Shown in pieces: positions 6,945-16,481 of a DNA stretch of 64,000 bases. How positions within the stretch are numbered: the first letter of the stretch is position 1; every line of letters begins with the position of its first letter. The stretch covers positions 62,001 to 126,000 of the forward strand of contig NZ_JAESVF010000009.1 of NCBI RefSeq assembly GCF_038433465.1, written 5' to 3'. Below the pieces are notes generated by a model that did not search any database, was not told the origin of the DNA, and was given only the letters and a program-made list of their open reading frames with translations. A program made the position numbers and the translations under genes. The DNA comes from Galbibacter sp038433465. GTDB taxonomy: Bacteria; Bacteroidota; Bacteroidia; Flavobacteriales; Flavobacteriaceae.

Positions 6945-8651
6945 ATGAACAAGACTATAAACATAAATCTGGCAAACACTTTCTTCCATATCGACGAAGA
7001 TGCCTATTTAAAATTACAACGTTATTTAGAAGCCATCAAACGTTCTTTTACCGATTCTCAAGGGAAGTCGGAAATAATTGCCGACATCGAGGCTCGTATT
7101 GCCGAACTTTTTTCTGAAAGAGTACAACACGACCGTCAAGTAATTACAACCAAAGAGGTTGATGAAATTATAACGATTATGGGGCAACCTGAAGATTATT
7201 TGGTTGATGAAGAAATTTTTGAAGACGAACCAAAATCGAGAAAAGAAACGCACAACAAATCGACAAAACAACTTTACAGAGATACCGACCATAAGTACAT
7301 TGGCGGAGTTTGTGCTGGGTTGAGTCATTATGTAAATATCGACGCACTTTGGACGCGCTTACTCTTTATTTTAATTGCCCTTCTTAGCTTTGGAACCGGG
7401 ATATTGATTTATATTTTACTTTGGATTTTAGTTCCTGAAGCTTCCACAACGGCGCAAAAAATTGCTATGACAGGAGAGCCTGTAAACATTAGCAACATCG
7501 AAAAAAAAATTAAAGAGGGTTTTGATGAAGTGTCCGAAAAAGTAAAAAACGTAGATTACGAAAAAGTAGGACAATCGGTAAAAAAAAATTCCAAAAGCTT
7601 TTTTGACTCGATTTTAAGCGTCATTATGTTCCTCTTTAAAGTTGTTGCAAAATTTATCGGGATTATCGTTTTAATTCTTTCAGCAACAGTTTTAATTGGT
7701 TTATTTATCGGGCTTTTCACCGCTGGAACAATCGATATTTGGGGACACCAACCGTGGAGAGAATTTATAGATGTAACCGTAAGTGCTCCCGTTTGGCTTA
7801 TTTCCTTGCTTGGCTTTTTTGCCATTGGAGTTCCGTTCTTTTTCTTGTTTTACCTCGGATTAAAAATCTTGGTAACCAACTTAAAATCTATAGGAAGTTT
7901 TGCAAAATTTTCATTGATGGGAGTTTGGTTATTGTCGGTGATCGGACTTATAGTTCTTGGAGTACGCACAGCTACCGAATATTCATTTGAAGCTACCGCT
8001 ACCGAAAGTCAGCTTATCCCGATTACTTCAGCAGACACTTTAGAAATTAAAATTGTTGAAGCCGACAACCTAAAAAATAGGTATTACAGAGACAGTGACT
8101 TTGATATTGCTATGGATGGCGACACCAAACTTATCTATTCTGAAGACATGCGTTTTACGATAAAGCCATCTCAAAACAATGAAATTCATTTAGAGATTGA
8201 GAAACATTCGCAAGGAAGTAATTATAAAGATGCGTTTGAAAGAGCAGAAAACATTCAATACACTTTTAAAACTGAAAACAACACCTTAATTTTAAACAAC
8301 TATTTAACAACCAATTACAGTAATAAATTTAGAGACCAAGAGGTTGATGTAACAGTTTTTGTTCCAGAAAATATGTTTGTAAAACTACATCACTCTACAA
8401 AGCATCGTATAAGTAGCAGTATCAAAAACAACATGAATTATTATACCAATGATATGGCAAATCATACTTGGAAAATGGACGAAATAGGTGTTTTAAATTG
8501 TATGGATTGTCCTGTTGCTACGGAAAACAAAGAAGACAAAGATGATGAAAGTGAAGATGAAGACGAGAATGATAAGGACGAAGATGAAATTGAAAAAACT
8601 AAAACTGAAGTAAATCAGCAAAAGGAAACTCTTCCGAAAAAGAAAAACTAA
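6945..8651 (+). CDS. PspC domain membrane protein
   Basis: A 568-residue inner-membrane protein. Residues 1-90 are a soluble region with IIADIEARIAELF, typical of the bacteroidotal PspC N terminus. Residues about 108-168 are the PspC domain (LYRDTDHKYIGGVCAGLSHY, then a long hydrophobic helix). Four more hydrophobic segments follow between about 215 and 345. Residues 350-510 form a predicted extracytoplasmic domain, and residues 520-560 are a strongly acidic Glu/Asp tail ending in Lys residues. PspC proteins sense envelope stress in enterobacteria; here the role is inferred. It lies between a PadR regulator and a DUF2807 lipoprotein in one operon. Confidence 0.88.
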   Translation: MNKTININLANTFFHIDEDAYLKLQRYLEAIKRSFTDSQGKSEIIADIEARIAELFSERVQHDRQVITTKEVDEIITIMGQPEDYLVDEEIFEDEPKSRKETHNKSTKQLYRDTDHKYIGGVCAGLSHYVNIDALWTRLLFILIALLSFGTGILIYILLWILVPEASTTAQKIAMTGEPVNISNIEKKIKEGFDEVSEKVKNVDYEKVGQSVKKNSKSFFDSILSVIMFLFKVVAKFIGIIVLILSATVLIGLFIGLFTAGTIDIWGHQPWREFIDVTVSAPVWLISLLGFFAIGVPFFFLFYLGLKILVTNLKSIGSFAKFSLMGVWLLSVIGLIVLGVRTATEYSFEATATESQLIPITSADTLEIKIVEADNLKNRYYRDSDFDIAMDGDTKLIYSEDMRFTIKPSQNNEIHLEIEKHSQGSNYKDAFERAENIQYTFKTENNTLILNNYLTTNYSNKFRDQEVDVTVFVPENMFVKLHHSTKHRISSSIKNNMNYYTNDMANHTWKMDEIGVLNCMDCPVATENKEDKDDESEDEDENDKDEDEIEKTKTEVNQQKETLPKKKN

Positions 8652-8701
8652 CAGATTCAACTTCAGTATAAAAGAAAACTAATCAATCAAAAACAAACAA
8701 T

Positions 8702-9385
8702 ATGAATACGTTAATTAAAGTAATTGTAGCCCTTGTATTGTCTATCTTTTTAACTTCCTGTAATTTTTATGGCGGGGGTGTTATGGGCAACGGAAACATT
8801 ATCACTCAAGAACGTGCTGTAACAGCTACTTTTAAAAGTGTAAAAGCTACCGAAGGTGTCGATGTGTACATATCTCAAAGTGCAACTGCAAGTATCAAAA
8901 TTGAAGCCGATGACAATATTATCGACCTCATCGAGACTGAAGTTAACAACGGAGAGCTCGTTATTTCGACTAAAGAAAACATTGGCCGTGCTTCTAAAAA
9001 AGTATACGTAAGTCTTTCTGAAATAGAGCGTTTAGCAACTACAAGTGGAGCCGATTTGGAAAGTATGGGCACACTAAAAGTCGACAATCTAGATTTAGAT
9101 GCCAGTAGCGGAAGCGACCTTGTTGTTGAAGTTCAAGCAACAGCTATTTCTGCGGATGCTAGTAGCGGAGCCGATATAGAAGTTTTTGGTGTGAGCACGA
9201 GTCTAAATGCCGATGCTAGTAGCGGTAGCGATATAAAAGCAGAGCGCTTAAATGTTGAAACTGTTAGTGCCGATGCTAGTAGCGGAGCCAACATTAAAAT
9301 AGGAGCTGTAAAAACTATAAATTACCATAAAAGTTCTGGCGGAGGTGTTTCATACAAAGGAACTCCAGAAGTCGTAGAGAACTAG
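8702..9385 (+). CDS. head GIN / DUF2807 lipoprotein with DASSG repeats
   Basis: A 227-residue lipoprotein of the DUF2807 (putative auto-transporter adhesin, head GIN) family. The signal ends LTSC, giving Cys20 as lipid site. After GNGNIITQERAV comes the family's beta-solenoid-like region. Residues about 130-200 contain four copies of DASSG(S/A)(D/N), spaced roughly 20 residues apart, and a final KSSGGG. The repeats suggest a right-handed beta-helix with each DASSG turn stacked. It is the last gene of the DUF4870/PadR/PspC operon, so probably made together with PspC. Function is unknown; a surface or periplasmic scaffold role is inference. Confidence 0.85.
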   Translation: MNTLIKVIVALVLSIFLTSCNFYGGGVMGNGNIITQERAVTATFKSVKATEGVDVYISQSATASIKIEADDNIIDLIETEVNNGELVISTKENIGRASKKVYVSLSEIERLATTSGADLESMGTLKVDNLDLDASSGSDLVVEVQATAISADASSGADIEVFGVSTSLNADASSGSDIKAERLNVETVSADASSGANIKIGAVKTINYHKSSGGGVSYKGTPEVVEN

Positions 9386-9418
9386 CTATCCAACTATTTG
9401 TTCGTTAAAGTAGTTAAA

Positions 9419-9498
9419 GAAACTATCCGAAAAGTACATTTTCGTCAAACCGAATCTCATTCAAAATGACGTTTTAAAATACTTCTCGGATAGTTTTC
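9419..9498. terminator. long hairpin terminator, member of a repeat pair
   Basis: GAAACTATCCGA at 9419-9430 pairs with TCGGATAGTTTTC at 9486-9498, with further internal pairing (TTTCGTCA with TGACGTTTT). It follows the PspC operon. The interior, including AAAAGT then CATTTTCGTCAAAC, resembles the reverse complement of the hairpin at 50865-50936, so the two look like diverged copies of one element used as a terminator. Confidence 0.6.
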
Positions 9499-9571
9499 AT
9501 TTTACATCATTTTTAAACGCCATCTCACTGTTGTTCTTCTTGCATTTATTATCTTAGCTAAAAATAATTTC

Positions 9572-10582
9572 ATGGAGATTTCATTAAAAAAATATGTGCT
9601 AGAATTACAACACACCTTTAGTATTTCTCGCGAATCGCACGACTTTCAAGATAGTCTAATTGTTGGACTTTCGCTTAACGGAAAAACAGGCTACGGAGAG
9701 GCTACGGCCAATCCATATTACAAAATTACAGTAACCTCCATGATGGAAGAAATTCGTGCTATAGAAACTGAAATTAAAAATTTTGAACTCACCACTCCTG
9801 AAGCATTTCACACCTTTTTAACTGAAAAGAATTTAAGCAATTTTGCCATTTGCGCTCTCGATTTGGCATGTCACGATTTATACGGAAAACTTTTAGACAA
9901 ACCGCTTTATCAAATTTGGAATACCAACAATAGCAAATACCCAATTACCAATTACACTATCGGGATTGATACTGTTGAGAAAATGGTGGAGAAAATGGTG
10001 GAAAAACCTTGGCCACTTTATAAAATAAAACTGGGTACTAAAAACGACCTCGAAATTGTAAAACAACTTCGAGTACATACCGATGCTGTATTTAGAATTG
10101 ACGCCAACAATGCTTGGACACCAGAGCAAACACTTGAGTTAGCACCACAACTTAAAGAACTCGGTGTTGAATTTTTAGAGCAACCGCTTCCTGCAGACAA
10201 TCTAGTAGGATACAAACAAATTATCGATACCTGCGTGTTACCAATTATTGCTGATGAAAGTTGTATTGTTGAAGAAGATGTCGACAAATGTGCTGGGCAT
10301 TTTACAGGAATCAACATCAAACTTACCAAATGTGGAGGGCTCACTCCTGCCCTACGCATGATTAAAAGAGCACGCGAACTCAACCTCAAAGTAATGGTTG
10401 GTTGTATGACCGAGTCGAGCGTAGGAATTTCCGCCATCGCACAATTAACACCGCAACTAGATTATGTCGATATGGATGGCGCCATGTTACTAAAACACGA
10501 TATCGCAAAAGGGATTGAAATTTTAAACGACGGAAAACTAATTTTCCCAACACTCGGAGGGTCTGGAGTAACATTACTTTAA
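9572..10582 (+). CDS. dipeptide epimerase (L-Ala-D/L-Glu type)
   Basis: An enolase-superfamily enzyme of the muconate-lactonising subgroup, 336 residues, predicted to epimerise dipeptides such as L-Ala-D-Glu from murein turnover. The catalytic KxK is Lys151-Ile-Lys153, the metal ligands are Asp177 (DANNAW), Glu203 (EQP) and Asp228 (ADES), and the second base is Lys250 (NIKLTKCGG). The DMDG motif near the C terminus (VDMDGAMLL) is typical of dipeptide epimerases. A 12-base in-frame tandem duplication at 9977-10000 gives EKMVEKMVEK. It is followed after one base by an AONS-like enzyme gene, so the two are co-transcribed. Confidence 0.85.
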   Translation: MEISLKKYVLELQHTFSISRESHDFQDSLIVGLSLNGKTGYGEATANPYYKITVTSMMEEIRAIETEIKNFELTTPEAFHTFLTEKNLSNFAICALDLACHDLYGKLLDKPLYQIWNTNNSKYPITNYTIGIDTVEKMVEKMVEKPWPLYKIKLGTKNDLEIVKQLRVHTDAVFRIDANNAWTPEQTLELAPQLKELGVEFLEQPLPADNLVGYKQIIDTCVLPIIADESCIVEEDVDKCAGHFTGINIKLTKCGGLTPALRMIKRARELNLKVMVGCMTESSVGISAIAQLTPQLDYVDMDGAMLLKHDIAKGIEILNDGKLIFPTLGGSGVTLL

Positions 10583-10583
10583 G

Positions 10584-11624
10584 ATGGCACATTTTGTAGA
10601 TGAATTTCCTGGAAGAATTATTCAAACCGAAAATGGCACTGCGCTTTATTTTGGCGGTACTGCTTATTTAGGTTTGCAAACTTTACCAGAATTTCAAGAA
10701 ATTTATTTCAACAACATAAAAAAATACGGAACCAATTACGGGGCATCCAGAAAGTCGAATGTTCAATTTTCGATTTATGAAGAGGTAGAACATTACCTTT
10801 CAAAACTCGTAGGAAGCGAAAGTTGTGTAACACTATCCTCTGGATATTTGGCATCACAGCTTGTAAGTCGTTATTTTTCTTCGGAAGATTATACTTGCTA
10901 TCACGCACCACAAACCCATACTTCCCTACTCCAAATTAAGCAACAGTCATGCCAAACTTATGATGCCTTAATTGAAGAATTAAAGAAACAAAATAACAAT
11001 ACAACCCCCGTTATTTTACTAGATTCAATTGATTTTTTTGGAATAAACTATCCCGATTTCAATGATTTAAAAAGTATAGATTTATCGGAAACAATATTAG
11101 TAGTAGACGATTCTCACGGACTCGGTGTATTAGGAAACCAAGGAACAGGTGTTTATAGTTTATTAAAAGTATTAAACCCAAAAGAGCTCATTGTTTGTGG
11201 GTCGCTTGGAAAAGGTTTCGGTATGCAAGCAGGAGCTATTTTTGGAACTTCAAAAAGAATTGAGTTATTAAAAAACACATCATTTTTTGGAGGTGCTTCT
11301 CCCGCTAGTCCTGCATCCATAGTTACAGTGCGCGACGCAGAGCACATTTATAATTTACAACGAACTAAACTTTTTAAAAACGACCAATACTTTAGTAGCA
11401 AGCTAAAAAGTTCGTCCTTATTTTTAAAAGCAGGTGCTCACCCCACTTACACTTTTATGGATGAAACCTTAACTCAGTTTTTATTAGAAAATAATATTAT
11501 TGTAACTAGCTTTAATTACCCAGATAAAAATTCTCCATTAATGAGCAGGATTGTAATTAGTGCACATCACACCAATGAAGATTTGGATTGTTTATTGAGT
11601 GCTATAAATAGCTACCAAAAATAA
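10584..11624 (+). CDS. PLP-dependent alpha-oxoamine synthase-like enzyme
   Basis: A 346-residue fold-type-I PLP enzyme related to 8-amino-7-oxononanoate synthase and glycine C-acetyltransferase. The cofactor-binding DDSHGLG (Asp175/176, His178) and Schiff-base lysine Lys210 in GSLGKGFG are present, as is GTNYGASRKSN near the N terminus, like the GxGxxGSR element of AONS. It is about 40 residues shorter than most BioF proteins and lies next to a dipeptide epimerase rather than other biotin genes, so a biotin role is doubtful. Substrate unknown. It begins one base after the epimerase stop. Confidence 0.75.
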   Translation: MAHFVDEFPGRIIQTENGTALYFGGTAYLGLQTLPEFQEIYFNNIKKYGTNYGASRKSNVQFSIYEEVEHYLSKLVGSESCVTLSSGYLASQLVSRYFSSEDYTCYHAPQTHTSLLQIKQQSCQTYDALIEELKKQNNNTTPVILLDSIDFFGINYPDFNDLKSIDLSETILVVDDSHGLGVLGNQGTGVYSLLKVLNPKELIVCGSLGKGFGMQAGAIFGTSKRIELLKNTSFFGGASPASPASIVTVRDAEHIYNLQRTKLFKNDQYFSSKLKSSSLFLKAGAHPTYTFMDETLTQFLLENNIIVTSFNYPDKNSPLMSRIVISAHHTNEDLDCLLSAINSYQK

Positions 11625-11650
11625 AACCACCCGATTAAGAGTGGCTTTAT
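11623..11650 (+). terminator. weak hairpin terminator
   Basis: AAAACCAC pairs with GTGGCTTT around a 10-base loop, with one mismatch. It starts inside the last codon of the AONS-like gene and lies between it and the convergent SusD gene. The short stem and broken T run make it a modest candidate. Confidence 0.4.
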
Positions 11651-11672
11651 AAATTTTAAATATTAGTGTGAT

Positions 11673-13154
11673 TTATTCATCCCACCAAACTGCATCTGTT
11701 GGTTCTTTTTCATTCTCTTGAACATTTGCAGGATTTCTATTTCTTTCTGAAGCTGGATAATCGGCTCTTCTAAACCACTGTCCAGAAAACTCAGTATCTG
11801 TCTCTCCGTTTTCAACTCTTAATTCTAGACCTTCAAAAACATCAGCAGAAAAATCATAACGTCTAAAATCAACAAAAGTCTCTGGATTTAAAAAGTTATG
11901 AATGTATTTTTCTTTCATAATGTGTTTCAACTGTAAAGCTGATTCTGTTACCGCTACAGACGCATCATTTAAATAATCTGTACCGTCCACATCGTACTGC
12001 TCCATACTCGCTTTTATTCCATCTAAATATGCATTGTACCCTTCAGCAGTTGTTCCTGAACTTGTAGTCGTACCGCCGTTAGCCAAAAATGATGCTTCAG
12101 CTTTTATAAACATTGCTTCCGCATAGGTGATTAATACTAACGGAGAATCGATAGATGTGAAAAAAGTATTTTCAGCAAAACCAGTATTGGCAGAAGTTCC
12201 GTCTGGAGCATTTCCTTCGCCACCACTTACATAACCTTTCCACTCTTCTTCGCCACCATTATCAGCAAAAACTGGTAAACGAGGATCGATCTCTACCGTA
12301 CCACTTGTAAATGGATAGTAATCGCCATTCATGGAGCTTACGAGTTGCTCACAAATGTCGTGATGAAAGTTACCTGTACTCTTGGCTACAACCTCTACTG
12401 AATACCAAGGATTGATGTTTTTATCAGAATAAAACATCTGAAAATTATCATCATTTGAAGTAAATCCGTTATTGATTGAAGTTAAAACTTCGTTTGCAGT
12501 AACCACGCCTTTATTAACCAAATGTAATTGGTATCTTGCTTTGATGGTATATGCCAAACGCAACCATTTGTCGGTATCTCCACCGTAAATTAAATCTCCT
12601 TTTCCGAATTGGAAATCTGAATTATCCGTTTGTTTTAAAAGACTAATAGCATCATCCAACAAGTTAAAAATATCAGTATAAACAGCTTCTTGACTATCAA
12701 AAATAGGAGTTACATTCTCTACCTCTAATGCAGCTTCAGAATATGGTACATTATCCCATGTATCTGTTGCAATTCCCATATTGATAGCCTCTAAAATTTC
12801 GGCTACTGCTTTGTAGTGAATTGAATTTGACGCTTCAGCTTTCTCTTTTACTACACTCAAGTTTGGTAATACACGTAGGTAAATTTGAGACCACAAACCA
12901 CTAGCTTCTGTTCTTCCAGCAGCTACTCCACCTTGACTTACAAAATATTGTGTGTAATTCCCGAATACGAGTTCTGCAGAGTACTGCCCTTCCATGGTAC
13001 TATGAATTACAGGCCCTAATAAATCTCCCATCGTGATTTGCTCATCTGTTGCGGTTCCGGAGGGTGTGTTTACATCAAAGTAATCGTCTCCACAAGAAGT
13101 AAACAGTGCAAATGACACTAATAAAATTGATACTTTATATTTAATATTTTTCAT
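11673..13154 (-). CDS. SusD/RagB-like outer-membrane lipoprotein
   Basis: A 493-residue surface lipoprotein of the SusD-like_2 type that lids a SusC porter and captures nutrients. The signal ends FTSC with Cys21 as lipid site, followed by GDDYFDVNT, the usual SusD opening. The TPR-like helical core is seen in KWLRLAYTIKARYQLHL and in YAEAMFIKAEASFLANGG. It lies 11 bases after the partner SusC gene. No glycoside hydrolase, peptidase or sigma/anti-sigma pair flanks the pair, so the ligand cannot be guessed; members of this subgroup are not limited to sugars. Confidence 0.92.
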   Translation of the reverse strand: MKNIKYKVSILLVSFALFTSCGDDYFDVNTPSGTATDEQITMGDLLGPVIHSTMEGQYSAELVFGNYTQYFVSQGGVAAGRTEASGLWSQIYLRVLPNLSVVKEKAEASNSIHYKAVAEILEAINMGIATDTWDNVPYSEAALEVENVTPIFDSQEAVYTDIFNLLDDAISLLKQTDNSDFQFGKGDLIYGGDTDKWLRLAYTIKARYQLHLVNKGVVTANEVLTSINNGFTSNDDNFQMFYSDKNINPWYSVEVVAKSTGNFHHDICEQLVSSMNGDYYPFTSGTVEIDPRLPVFADNGGEEEWKGYVSGGEGNAPDGTSANTGFAENTFFTSIDSPLVLITYAEAMFIKAEASFLANGGTTTSSGTTAEGYNAYLDGIKASMEQYDVDGTDYLNDASVAVTESALQLKHIMKEKYIHNFLNPETFVDFRRYDFSADVFEGLELRVENGETDTEFSGQWFRRADYPASERNRNPANVQENEKEPTDAVWWDE

Positions 13155-13165
13155 AATTTCTTTTT

Positions 13166-16100
13166 TTAAAATCCGATATTTAATCCAAGAGAATAACTTT
13201 GAGATAAAGGAATGTTTAACCCTGTAAATCCATAAACATTACTCCCTGCACTGTATTGATTTCCTTCTGGATCGTAACCATCAAATGGTGTCCAAATTAA
13301 AATGTTTTGAGCACTTGCAGAAATCGATAAACGGTTCATCTTTAAAGTTTCTAACACCTTTCTTCCGAAGTTATAAGTCAATCCTACATTTCTAAGTTTA
13401 ACCCAAGAAGCATCTTGTACAATTACCTCGGCAGCTCTGTTGTACACATTAGAATTTCTGTAGTAATTCTCGTCTATATAAACTTCTTGAGTGTTTGGAG
13501 TACCATCTGCTAGAACCCCAGAAAGGACAGTGTTTTCATATCTAAACTCAGTACTTTGTGGAACTCCATTTCTAATAGAGTTTCTCAGACCAGCATCGTA
13601 TAAATCTCCTCCATTTTTCCAATCGATTAAGAAATTAAAACTGAAATTTTTATAACTTAAATTATTTCCGATAGAAGCTGTAAAATCTGGAAAAGCATTT
13701 CCTACAACTACTTTTTCTGAAGTATCAATTATAGGAAAACCACTTTCATCAATTAAACGCTCTCCGTCAACATATGTCCATTTATACCCGTAGAGATTCC
13801 CCATTTTGTCTCCTTCTCTAATTTCTGAAGTAACCCCTGGGAAACCAGAATCAGCAAAAATAACACTCTCTACATCGTCTGGAATTTCTAGTACTTTACC
13901 TTCGTTGGTATTCCAGTTTAAAATTACTTCCCATGTAAAAGATTCGTTTTTGATGATATCTCCGCTAATCATTAACTCATGTCCGAAAGTTTCAAAATCT
14001 CCAGCATTTCTAACATAGCTAGACATTCCGGATGAATTTGCTGTACTTACTGCAAAAATTTGATCTTTTACTCTCGATTTATAATAAGCATAATCAAAAC
14101 GAAGTCTGTTATTAAAAAATCTTAAATCGGCTCCAATCTCGTATGATTGTGTTCTTTCTGGTACAATGTTAGGGTCTCCTTTGGTAATATCTGTAGTGTA
14201 ACCTCCTTGACCTCCAAATGGAAAATCAGTATCGCTAACAAAATAATCGCCAATTTGTCCAAACAATGGTGCTTTACCAACTTCAGCCCAAGAAGCTCTT
14301 AATTTCCCGAAGCTAAACACTTCTTTGTTGTCCAACAACGAAGCTAAGTCATACGCTAAACTAACAGATGGGTAGAAAAATGATCTGTTGCCACTTGGTA
14401 ACGTAGATACCCAATCGTTTCTTCCGGTAATTGTTAAAAACAAACTATTGTTATAGGTTGCTTTTAATTCTCCAAAAATACCCACATTACGTAGCTGAGT
14501 AATTGTTTTTGTTGCAAATGTATTAAGGGTGTTTGTTAGGTCGTTAAGTCCGTCAATATTTAGCGTTTCCCCTCTTACATCTGTATAAATTCTTTTTGTA
14601 TCTGTAACTTGATTTCCTACCGTCAATTCGGTAACAAATTTTTCGCTCCACTCTTTAGTGGCTGTTGCTAAAAAGTTAGACTCTATAGCTGTAAAATTAA
14701 TGTTTTGGTTTACGATAAATCCTCCAACAGCAGCTCCTGCATCAACATCTGGCGGAACGAATCTGTTACGTTGATCTGAGTAATTATCAATTTGAGCAGA
14801 ATAATTAATGGTTAACCATTCTTTAGGCGTCCAATTAAAAATTGTATTTCCTACCCAACGATTTACATCGTCTACTAAAGAACTGTTTTCCATAAGGTAT
14901 CTTGGATTATCAATAATTCCAAAAGAATAATCTCTTTCCGATCCATCTGGATTTATGTAATCGTTTATAGGAAAAGTACCTGAATAATAATACAAAGAAC
15001 TCATCACAGACTTGTCTCCAGATGTTGCTCTTGCTCCTCCAGACTTGGTGTAAGCCACAGAAGCATTCATATTAAAATTATCGGTAATTTGATAACCTCC
15101 TTTTAATCTGAAAGTAGTTTTATCGTAATTTGTATTTGGAAGAATTCCTTCATCTTCATTCCTTCCTAATGAAAAGTAATAATTAAACTTATCGTCTGCT
15201 CCACTAATATTGAAGTTGATATCTTTATTTACCCCTGTACGGAATAAGTCGTACGGACTGTAATATTTATCTCCAGTTAAATCAACAACAGTTCCATCAC
15301 TTAATGTAGCAGAATCATCTGAATATCTGGGTCCCCATGAATAAAACGATGTTGAATTTTGTACTCTATCAAACCCAGTATCGCTGTCTGGAGCGTAGAT
15401 AGTTCTTGGCAATCCACCAAAACCTTCACGATACGTAGTTTGTACATCTGGAGTTTTCTCAACTTCTCTAAAACTTGTAGATGCAGAAATATTTACTTGT
15501 GCTTTTCCTTGCTTCCCTTTTTTAGTTGTGATGATAATTGCTCCATTAGAAGCTCTTACCCCATACAAAGCAGTTGCTGCAGCTCCTTTTAAAACACTAA
15601 AGCTTTCAATATCTTCTGGATTGATGTCTCCTGCTCTGTTAGAAAATGAAAACTGTTCAGCACTATCTGGAGAGTTTGACCCTGCACTTGGTAATACATT
15701 TCCTGAAAAGGTATCATTATTATATGCAATTCCGTCAACAATAATAAGCGGTTGATTATTTCTAGATGGATCAATAGAAGTAATACCTCTAATTAAAATA
15801 TCGACTCCACCTCCAGAGGATCCAGATGTTTTACTTACTTGAACACCAGAAACTCTACCTTGTAACGAACTTAAAGGGTTTTGCTCTCCAACAATTTCTA
15901 CATCTTTTGCATCTAATTGTGTTACGGAGTAACCTAAAGAACGTTCATCCTTTTTAATACCAAATGCCGTTACCACCACTTCATCCAAACTTTGGGCGTC
16001 TTCTAAAAGTGTAACATTAATTGTTTGATTGGTACCAACTGTCTTTTTTACAGTTTTCATACCTACATAAGTAAACACAATTACATCTCCACTGTTTGCA

Positions 16101-16276
16101 TTAATTTGGTACTTTCCATCAAAATCGGTTGAGGTACCATTTGAAGATTGGCTTACTACTACACTAACTCCAGGAAGCGGAGTTCCTTGCTCGTCTGTTA
16201 CTGTTCCTGTAATGGTTTGAGAGAATGCCAAACTACAACACAACAACAAAGACATTGTAAATAAGAGTCTTTTCAT
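13166..16276 (-). CDS. SusC/RagA-type TonB-linked outer-membrane transporter
   Basis: A 1036-residue TonB-dependent outer-membrane transporter. The signal peptide (residues 1-19, ending LAFSQ) is followed by a CarboxypepD_reg-like domain (about 22-100, GTVTDEQGTPLPGVSVVV), the plug (about 110-250, with the SusC signature VLKGAAATALYGVRASNGAIIITTKKG) and a large beta-barrel. The last residue is Phe, as usual for barrels. It forms a complex with the SusD protein encoded 11 bases downstream and imports a ligand using TonB energy. No substrate clue is present in the neighbourhood. A 205-base spacer separates it from the response regulator's 3' end. Confidence 0.95.
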   Translation of the reverse strand: MKRLLFTMSLLLCCSLAFSQTITGTVTDEQGTPLPGVSVVVSQSSNGTSTDFDGKYQINANSGDVIVFTYVGMKTVKKTVGTNQTINVTLLEDAQSLDEVVVTAFGIKKDERSLGYSVTQLDAKDVEIVGEQNPLSSLQGRVSGVQVSKTSGSSGGGVDILIRGITSIDPSRNNQPLIIVDGIAYNNDTFSGNVLPSAGSNSPDSAEQFSFSNRAGDINPEDIESFSVLKGAAATALYGVRASNGAIIITTKKGKQGKAQVNISASTSFREVEKTPDVQTTYREGFGGLPRTIYAPDSDTGFDRVQNSTSFYSWGPRYSDDSATLSDGTVVDLTGDKYYSPYDLFRTGVNKDINFNISGADDKFNYYFSLGRNEDEGILPNTNYDKTTFRLKGGYQITDNFNMNASVAYTKSGGARATSGDKSVMSSLYYYSGTFPINDYINPDGSERDYSFGIIDNPRYLMENSSLVDDVNRWVGNTIFNWTPKEWLTINYSAQIDNYSDQRNRFVPPDVDAGAAVGGFIVNQNINFTAIESNFLATATKEWSEKFVTELTVGNQVTDTKRIYTDVRGETLNIDGLNDLTNTLNTFATKTITQLRNVGIFGELKATYNNSLFLTITGRNDWVSTLPSGNRSFFYPSVSLAYDLASLLDNKEVFSFGKLRASWAEVGKAPLFGQIGDYFVSDTDFPFGGQGGYTTDITKGDPNIVPERTQSYEIGADLRFFNNRLRFDYAYYKSRVKDQIFAVSTANSSGMSSYVRNAGDFETFGHELMISGDIIKNESFTWEVILNWNTNEGKVLEIPDDVESVIFADSGFPGVTSEIREGDKMGNLYGYKWTYVDGERLIDESGFPIIDTSEKVVVGNAFPDFTASIGNNLSYKNFSFNFLIDWKNGGDLYDAGLRNSIRNGVPQSTEFRYENTVLSGVLADGTPNTQEVYIDENYYRNSNVYNRAAEVIVQDASWVKLRNVGLTYNFGRKVLETLKMNRLSISASAQNILIWTPFDGYDPEGNQYSAGSNVYGFTGLNIPLSQSYSLGLNIGF

Positions 16277-16425
16277 AATTAAATTTTAAGTTAAATTAGG
16301 TTGCTAACACTTAAAAATACATATTATTTTAACAATACAGACTTCTATTGTTAAATAAAACATAAGTTATTCTTAAATTTTAGTCGTTGTGCCAATTTCT
16401 ACAAATAATATAAATCTTGCAATAA

Positions 16426-16460
16426 AAAAAGCGTCGACTGTTATACAGTCGACGCTTTTT
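16426..16460 (-). terminator. hairpin terminator after the response regulator gene
   Basis: A perfect inverted repeat, AAAAAGCGTCGACTG with CAGTCGACGCTTTTT, around a TTATA loop. It lies 22 bases beyond the stop codon of the minus-strand response regulator and separates it from the susC promoter region. A and T runs on both sides make it usable in either direction. Confidence 0.88.
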
Positions 16461-16481
16461 AAAATCGATATAAATAATATT

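Noticed and set aside
10018..10437. 139-codon antisense frame
   Set aside because: Shadow of the dipeptide epimerase, whose catalytic residues are encoded on the plus strand here.
10584..11624. BioF (biotin synthesis) assignment
   Set aside because: The fold matches, but the protein is short, paired with a dipeptide epimerase, and no other biotin gene is nearby.
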